Origin: a bacterium
GTDB lineage: Bacteria; Bacillota_I; Bacilli_A; RFN20; CAG-826
Assembly (NCBI GenBank): GCA_004561785.1
Contig: SFUB01000019.1
Coordinates: forward strand, 1-18,917
Length of the DNA stretch: 18,917 nucleotides
Direction: 5' to 3'
Made by a program: the position numbers and the translations under genes
Notes under the pieces: model-generated
What the model was told of the DNA's origin: nothing
The model's input: only the letters and a program-made list of their open reading frames with translations
The model's database searches: none
Shown here: one piece after another, positions 15,481-18,917 of the stretch
How positions within the stretch are numbered: the first letter of the stretch is position 1
How the letters are laid out: each line of letters starts with the position of its first letter

Positions 15481-16611
15481 TCAGTCATTCGATCGGGCGT
15501 CTTTCCCCAAGACGGGGAGGGGGTAGCCCGAAGTGCCCTTGGGCACGTAGACCCCGGTGAAGGAGATCTTCGCGGCCAGGGTGGCGGCGATGAGATCATC
15601 GTCGCAATCGAGGTCCCACCCTTCGAGGTAGAGGTTCACCAAGAGCCTCCTCGAGGATTGGGCTGGGATGAATAGGACGGGATGCTTCTTAGAAGCATGG
15701 GCGTCCAACTCGGATAAAGTATAGCTTGTTTCCTTGGCGATTAGGCCCTCTTCTTTGACTTTGTCCAAGCTCTCTTCCTTGATGGCGAGGATCCCCTCTT
15801 TGCTGACCGCTTGGAGGGTGGAGAAGGGATCGCGGATCGTCGAAGGCCCGGCGACCTCGTATTCGAGCTCGTCGTAGGCTTTCGGATCGACTTCCCCAAA
15901 GAGGATCTCTTTGCCCTCGGAATCGTAGTCCCAGTAGCCTTCGGAGGGACGGACGTTGAGCCTGCCCCCGAAATAAGTCGAGGATCCTTCCGAGGCATTG
16001 GGCTCATAGATGGTGTGGCCCATGTTCGAGAAGAAAGAGACGCGGCAGGCGTTTTCGATGTTGTCCAGCTTCGCCGCGTAGTCCAAATCCCCCTTTGCGC
16101 TGGAAAGATTCGCTTCGGAATCGCCGCTTAGGGAGGTCGAAGAGTCGAGGAACAAATAAGTGTCGGAGGTCGCCGCGAAGACGAACTCCAGGGAGATGTA
16201 GTCCGAATTCGCCGAAGCGGGGGAGGTCATCCCCACGTAAGAGTCGAAGTCGCTGTATCCCCGGTAGAGGACCGAGTTCTCCTTCTCCGGGTCCATCGAG
16301 GGGGAATACCAAGCATCGGCGAACATCCCCGAGACCGGGGTGAAGGAGAACTCGTCGGAGAAGCGGAACGCGTTGTCGGCGTCGGGGAGCATCCAATTGG
16401 CGGAGCCCGCTAAGCGCAACTTGGAGGAGAGGCTCGCCCCCTGGAAGGAGAAGGTGATGTCCCTCACCCGGGTGTAGCTGCCGATGCTGAACCACGCGAG
16501 CGTGCTCGCCGCGAGCGGGCACGCGAATAAAACCAAAAGACCCGCATAGGCCGATAAAAGCCCGAAGCGGGTGAGTTTATGTCCTTTTTTGGAATGGGTC
16601 ATAAACTTCAT
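15481..16611 (-). CDS. Exported TasA/camelysin-like protein, likely SipW-type peptidase substrate
   Basis: A 376-residue secreted or surface protein. A basic start (KKGHKLTR) leads to a hydrophobic segment (about 16-37) and then STLAWFSIGSYTRVRDITFS, which resembles the signal region of TasA/camelysin-type proteins (hydrophobic core, then T-LA-W/Y-F, then a short spacer and an FT/FS strand). The rest is Ser-, Asp- and aromatic-rich and looks like a beta-rich extracellular domain. Near the C-terminus VNLYLEGWDLDCDDD precedes a strand, and the matching WFEGFDPDTDG occurs in the other exported protein of this operon. The start has no strong ribosome binding site; MTHSKKG three codons later is an alternative. 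Role as a surface fibre or matrix component is inferred from family resemblance and from the signal peptidase in the operon. Confidence 0.7.
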   Translation of the reverse strand: MKFMTHSKKGHKLTRFGLLSAYAGLLVLFACPLAASTLAWFSIGSYTRVRDITFSFQGASLSSKLRLAGSANWMLPDADNAFRFSDEFSFTPVSGMFADAWYSPSMDPEKENSVLYRGYSDFDSYVGMTSPASANSDYISLEFVFAATSDTYLFLDSSTSLSGDSEANLSSAKGDLDYAAKLDNIENACRVSFFSNMGHTIYEPNASEGSSTYFGGRLNVRPSEGYWDYDSEGKEILFGEVDPKAYDELEYEVAGPSTIRDPFSTLQAVSKEGILAIKEESLDKVKEEGLIAKETSYTLSELDAHASKKHPVLFIPAQSSRRLLVNLYLEGWDLDCDDDLIAATLAAKISFTGVYVPKGTSGYPLPVLGKDARSND

Positions 16612-16678
16612 GGATCTAATGGCGCCTCTGTTCCGTTTCTGGTCGATTTGGTTTATGCCGTAGTTGAGCTTCTAAGGC

Positions 16679-16692
16679 GCCCTTAAAAGGGC
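16679..16692. repeat. Small hairpin between the two exported-protein genes
   Basis: GCCCT and AGGGC pair around a 4-base loop in the 117-base gap between the first and second operon genes. No T run follows, so it is not a normal terminator. Confidence 0.3.
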
Positions 16693-16718
16693 TGGCTTGT
16701 TTCCAAGGCGAAAGGCGC

Positions 16719-16738
16719 TTCCGAGAGTTCACTCGGAA
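16719..16738. repeat. Hairpin across the stop codon of the first operon gene
   Basis: TTCCGAG (16719-16725) and CTCGGAA (16732-16738) form a perfect 7-bp stem around 6 bases that include part of the stop codon at 16729-16731. With no U tract it is more likely an mRNA-stability or processing element than a terminator, and could set different levels of the first protein relative to the rest. Confidence 0.4.
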
Positions 16739-17769
16739 AGCGAGGAAGCATCGGAGGAACGGCTTTTCTTGCCCAGGATGTCCACGCCGAAGGCCAAAGA
16801 GCCATCCGCGGGAGTCTGGACGCCGTCGGTATCCGGATCGAAACCCTCGAACCACATCACGATGGAGTAGCGGATCAAGGCTTCGCCGGGCAATTTCCTG
16901 TCGGAAAAGTCGAACACGGTGAATAAAGTCGAGCTGCAATCCGCAAAGTTGGTGCAGACGGCTCGGTTTTCCGGGTTCGCGGACGCCGGATCCGAAACGT
17001 ATTCCGGAAGCGGGGTCCCTGTGGCGGAGGATTTCGAGGAAGGGTAGGCGTAGGTGGCCTGGCTGTGGTTGATGTTGCCATCCCCCAGACACAGGTTCTC
17101 GTATACCCTGATCCTCACGAACTTCTCAAGCGGCACCGAGACCACGTTCCCCTCAGCATCGTAAAGATTGCTGGGTTCGGTGACCGCGGTGGCGGCCATT
17201 TTGATGGAATAAGCGACCTCCTCGGTCGAGATGTTCCGCAGATAGAAGGTGTAGTTGAAATACACGCCCTCCTGGTTCCCGGCACTGTCCGCATTGCCCA
17301 CTTGGGCCACTTTGGCGGCTGCCTGTTTCTTCTTCGACATAACGTCATCGTAGTTGTCGATGGTGATGTCGGAGTCGAGGATGTCGGGGGACGGGAGGCT
17401 ATCGGCGGGGATCGTCGCGTTGGAGACCACGCCGGTCGCGCTCAGAAAGGTGGATGCATTCTGGAAGCCCGTCCCGCGGCCTGTGTCGCGGAGAACGGTG
17501 CCCATCTCCAAAGAGACGTCTGGATCGCGGTCCAGGTGGACCGTGAAGGACCCGAAGTTGTGGCCTAAGAACGAGATGATGCCCATGGTCAAAACTCCGG
17601 CCGCGCCAACGCCCACGATCGACCATATGATGGCCTTTCGCTTACGGGCTTTGACGAAACTTGGGGTCGGGGTCTCGATCTGAGGCTTGGCCTCCGGCTT
17701 CTGAGGGGTTTGTTCCTCAGGTGCGGAGGGCTGCTCTTCCTTAGGTGCCTGCTCCTGGTTTTCTTCCAA
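16729..17769 (-). CDS. Membrane-anchored exported protein with Pro/Glu-rich cytoplasmic N-terminus
   Basis: First gene after the riboswitch, 346 residues. Residues 1-38 are Pro/Glu-rich, followed by basic KARKRK (40-45), one membrane helix (about 46-68) and GSFTVHLDRDPDVSLEMG, so the remaining 275 residues face outward. That outer domain is Ser/Asp/Asn-rich, with strands such as GVYFNYTFYLRNIS, and its C-terminal RYSIVMWFEGFDPDTDG matches the EGWD region of the next gene's product. The two look like distant relatives, perhaps partner subunits of a surface structure. Translation starts with TTG: AGGAG at 17778-17782 lies 8 bases upstream and no suitable ATG follows before the membrane helix. 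I cannot tell whether the peptidase cleaves it or it stays anchored. Function unknown beyond this. Confidence 0.7.
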   Translation of the reverse strand: MEENQEQAPKEEQPSAPEEQTPQKPEAKPQIETPTPSFVKARKRKAIIWSIVGVGAAGVLTMGIISFLGHNFGSFTVHLDRDPDVSLEMGTVLRDTGRGTGFQNASTFLSATGVVSNATIPADSLPSPDILDSDITIDNYDDVMSKKKQAAAKVAQVGNADSAGNQEGVYFNYTFYLRNISTEEVAYSIKMAATAVTEPSNLYDAEGNVVSVPLEKFVRIRVYENLCLGDGNINHSQATYAYPSSKSSATGTPLPEYVSDPASANPENRAVCTNFADCSSTLFTVFDFSDRKLPGEALIRYSIVMWFEGFDPDTDGVQTPADGSLAFGVDILGKKSRSSDASSLSE

Positions 17770-17786
17770 AACGGTGTCTCCTAACT

Positions 17787-17962
17787 AAGCGTGCTTAAAA
17801 GGCGCTTCGTCATCGGATCGGGGTTGCCCTAGCCCGCTCTTCCTATCCCAAGCTTTCGCTTACCCGTCGGAACCCTTGGGGAATCAGAAGGGGGCTACCC
17901 CTCTCCGTCTCTTGGCTCTAGTCGCAAAGAAGACCAATTGCTTTCGGTATTCTTCTTCCTAG
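17787..17962 (-). ncRNA. Structured leader between riboswitch and first gene
   Basis: About 175 transcribed bases without a gene. Visible folds include AAGAAG/CUUCUU closing a hairpin at 17927-17957, a 6-bp GC stem at 17888-17903, a GNRA hairpin AAGC-GAAA-GCUU at 17850-17861, and AAGCG/CGCUU at 17787-17807 ending 4 bases before the ribosome binding site. CCCAAG (17875-17880) can pair with CUUGGG (17847-17852), which would break the GNRA hairpin. No clear hairpin with a U tract is present, so the expression platform may act on translation or RNA stability. Confidence 0.45.
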
Positions 17963-17964
17963 AA

Positions 17965-18044
17965 CCCACGGCAACTGGCTGCCCGTCTTTCAGGGCCCTG
18001 TAGCTTTGCGCCGCCTGATTGCTCAGACTTTGCCTTTGTCGTGG
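17965..18044 (-). promoter_or_regulatory. Class I cyclic di-GMP riboswitch (GEMM-I)
   Basis: On the - strand the conserved parts occur in the right order: AAAGGCAAA, a stem UCUGA-GCAA-UCAGG with a GNRA loop, GGCGCAAAGCUACAGGGCC, a short second stem, and GGGCAGCCAGUUGCCG. The closing stem pairs GGCAA with UUGCC and extends with CCACG and CGUGG. In this class the GNRA loop docks into the second stem and c-di-GMP binds at the three-way junction. It starts right at the predicted transcription start and lies about 195 bases before the first gene of an operon that encodes an EAL phosphodiesterase. Confidence 0.88.
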
Positions 18045-18047
18045 CGT

Positions 18048-18076
18048 AGTTTAGGGTAAGGAGCAACCGGTGTCAA
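18048..18076 (-). promoter_or_regulatory. Sigma-A promoter of the long operon
   Basis: A perfect TTGACA (-35, at 18071-18076 read on the - strand), a 17-base spacer and TAAACT (-10, 18048-18053; 4 of 6 matches). The predicted start, near 18040-18042, falls at the 5' edge of the riboswitch. Confidence 0.8.
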
Positions 18077-18126
18077 GGGCCACGCCCATAAATCTTGAGG
18101 GCACATTGAGGGGGAAAGTAGCGTGG

Positions 18127-18144
18127 CAACGAACGTTTTCGTTG
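18127..18144. repeat. Perfect inverted repeat upstream of the operon promoter
   Basis: CAACGAA (18127-18133) and TTCGTTG (18138-18144) are perfect inverted repeats around CGTT, about 50 bases upstream of the -35 hexamer. No T run follows on either strand. It could be an activator site or a remnant second hairpin after the small membrane-protein gene. Confidence 0.4.
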
Positions 18145-18192
18145 TGGCTCTTGAAAAACCAAGAAACCCATTTCCTAATGTCAATCGACATG

Positions 18193-18214
18193 AAAAGAGG
18201 GCCTTCCGGCCCTC
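18193..18214 (-). terminator. Terminator of the small membrane-protein gene
   Basis: GAGGGCC and GGCCCTC form a perfect 7-bp stem around a 4-base loop, followed by TTTT on the - strand, 14 bases after the stop codon. It separates this gene from the riboswitch operon downstream. On the + strand GTTTTC follows, so weak two-way action is possible. Confidence 0.75.
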
Positions 18215-18228
18215 GTTTTCTGTGGATG

Positions 18229-18615
18229 TTATTCCTTGTCCTTGGAGGAGCTTTCCTCGCGGAGTTCCTTGAGGATCTCTTCCTTGGCTTGCTTCTTGGC
18301 TTCTTCGGCGATGGCTTGCTTCTCTTCTTTGGAGAGCACCGATTCCTTCTTGGTCGCGTAGAGGATCAAGTAGACGCCGTCGAGGACGAACAACGCGATG
18401 GGCGGCAAAACGCAGAGGAGGAAGAACTCGGTGGGATGCACGCACATCCAACCGATCATGTTCGGATGGTTCTCATACCACACAATCTGCTCATTTTGGG
18501 AAGCAGAGGAGTATCCAGAGGTCAAAACCAAGATGGCGCAGACCAGGCAAAATACGATCACGGCGAGCTCCACGGCCCCTACCGCGATCAACGTGATTTT
18601 CTTCTTCTTATCCAT
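18229..18615 (-). CDS. Small membrane protein with two helices and a charged cytoplasmic tail
   Basis: A 128-residue protein of unknown family. It starts MDKKKKITL, has a first membrane helix (about 8-31, AVELAVIVFCLVCAILVL), a roughly 30-residue loop containing WYENHPNMIGWMCVHP, a second helix (about 64-86) and a Lys/Glu-rich tail of about 40 residues (EEAKKQAKEEILKELREE) that should be helical and probably coiled. Topology by the positive-inside rule puts both ends in the cytoplasm. An in-frame ATG at 18636 would add seven residues but its AAGGTGG sits only one base from the codon; the start at 18615 has only a weak purine stretch, so the choice is uncertain. It has its own terminator. Whether it works with the neighbouring operon is unknown. 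Confidence 0.65.
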   Translation of the reverse strand: MDKKKKITLIAVGAVELAVIVFCLVCAILVLTSGYSSASQNEQIVWYENHPNMIGWMCVHPTEFFLLCVLPPIALFVLDGVYLILYATKKESVLSKEEKQAIAEEAKKQAKEEILKELREESSSKDKE

Positions 18616-18748
18616 AAACCAATGTTCTCTTCGCATGCCACCTTAAATACATATGGAATGCGCGGGGGAGTCCCGTATATTCGTAGGTATGTTACCACTT
18701 CACGCGGTTTTTTGAACAATCTTCCTATTTCTTTTGGCAATTTCTCTC

Positions 18749-18776
18749 TTGACATTGCTTTCTCAAACCCTAAAAA
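18749..18776 (+). promoter_or_regulatory. Possible + strand promoter near the right edge
   Basis: A perfect TTGACA at 18749-18754 and TAAAAA at 18771-18776 (4 of 6) are separated by 16 bases. Transcription would start near 18781, exactly where a hairpin-rich stretch begins. Confidence 0.4.
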
Positions 18777-18780
18777 TCTA

Positions 18781-18876
18781 GGCGCTTCGGAAGTCAGGAC
18801 TTGCCCGTTCTCCTTCCAGACAGCGCCGAGAGCCCCCGCCTTGGGGGCCAAGCCCGCCGGGACCCTCGCGGGGCGG
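18781..18876 (+). other. Hairpin-rich GC-rich stretch, possible structured RNA or leader
   Basis: GGCGCT (18781-18786) pairs with AGCGCC (18822-18827) and encloses GGAAG/CTTCC (18789-18793 with 18813-18817). A perfect 6-bp stem GCCCCC/GGGGGC follows at 18832-18848, then CCGCC/GGCGG at 18854-18876. I recognise no known RNA family here: no RNase P core, no tmRNA ends, no SRP loop. The rest of 18637-18917 holds no gene I can support; a 98-codon - strand frame at 18588-18884 runs through these hairpins and overlaps the small membrane-protein gene. Confidence 0.35.
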
Positions 18877-18917
18877 ACCCCCATAGAAGAAGGGGAGGAC
18901 GCCCGGAAGGGATTTTT

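Larger units (their letters stand above)
5660..18044 (-). other. Predicted c-di-GMP-controlled transcription unit of eight genes
   Basis: One promoter and riboswitch at 17965-18076 precede eight consecutive - strand genes with no internal promoter or terminator that I can see. Gaps are 117, 18, 17 and 1 base for the first five genes, and the last three junctions are 4-base ATGA overlaps. The unit ends at two terminators. Gene order is exported protein, exported protein, membrane AAA+ ATPase, DUF2357/McrC-like partner, signal peptidase, EAL phosphodiesterase, nucleosidase-like protein, degenerate GGDEF/EAL protein. The operon is visibly more GC-rich than the genes at its left. Confidence 0.75.

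Noticed and set aside
18588..18884. 98-codon - strand frame at the right edge
   Set aside because: The C-terminal half looks somewhat protein-like, but the frame crosses strong hairpins, uses codons unlike its neighbours and overlaps the small membrane-protein gene. Left as unresolved.

Overview
The window looks like a chromosomal segment of a Gram-positive bacterium, most likely an uncultured member of the Bacillota. I place it tentatively among gut Bacilli or Erysipelotrichia relatives. The grounds are strong AGGAGG-type ribosome binding sites, TGA used as stop, a DUF1846 protein, a SipW/ER-type signal peptidase, TasA-like exported proteins and a class I cyclic di-GMP riboswitch. This placement is inference; there is no rRNA or tRNA here to anchor it.

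Left part (1-5400): ordinary housekeeping genes. On the + strand come a DUF368 (PopT-type undecaprenyl-phosphate translocase) membrane protein, a HypA nickel chaperone 4 bases after it, a DUF1846 protein, and an aldo/keto reductase 4 bases after that. A convergent - strand gene encodes an AlbA_2/Schlafen-like ATP-binding protein with a C-terminal winged helix. Its AT-rich upstream region carries direct and inverted repeats.

Centre and right (5560-18076): one long - strand transcription unit of eight genes. A near-consensus promoter (TTGACA, 17 bases, TAAACT) leads straight into a c-di-GMP-I (GEMM) riboswitch. The genes then run, in transcription order: (1) membrane-anchored exported protein with a TTG start; (2) second exported TasA/camelysin-like protein; (3) membrane-tethered McrB-type AAA+ ATPase; (4) DUF2357/McrC-like partner with a long charged coiled coil; (5) SipW-like signal peptidase with a cytoplasmic coiled-coil tail; (6) EAL phosphodiesterase with all catalytic residues; (7) MTA/SAH-nucleosidase-like protein with altered catalytic positions; (8) large membrane protein with degenerate GGDEF and EAL domains plus a cysteine-rich PAS-like module. 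Genes 5-8 are joined by ATGA start/stop overlaps, and the unit ends in tandem terminators at 5572-5685. I read this as a c-di-GMP-controlled cell-surface or secretion apparatus with its own processing peptidase and its own c-di-GMP-degrading enzyme, so the riboswitch ligand is both input and substrate. I do not recognise this combination as a described system.

Far right (18229-18917): a small two-helix membrane protein with a charged tail, ended by its own terminator, then an unexplained GC-rich, hairpin-rich stretch behind a + strand promoter-like sequence, cut by the window edge.
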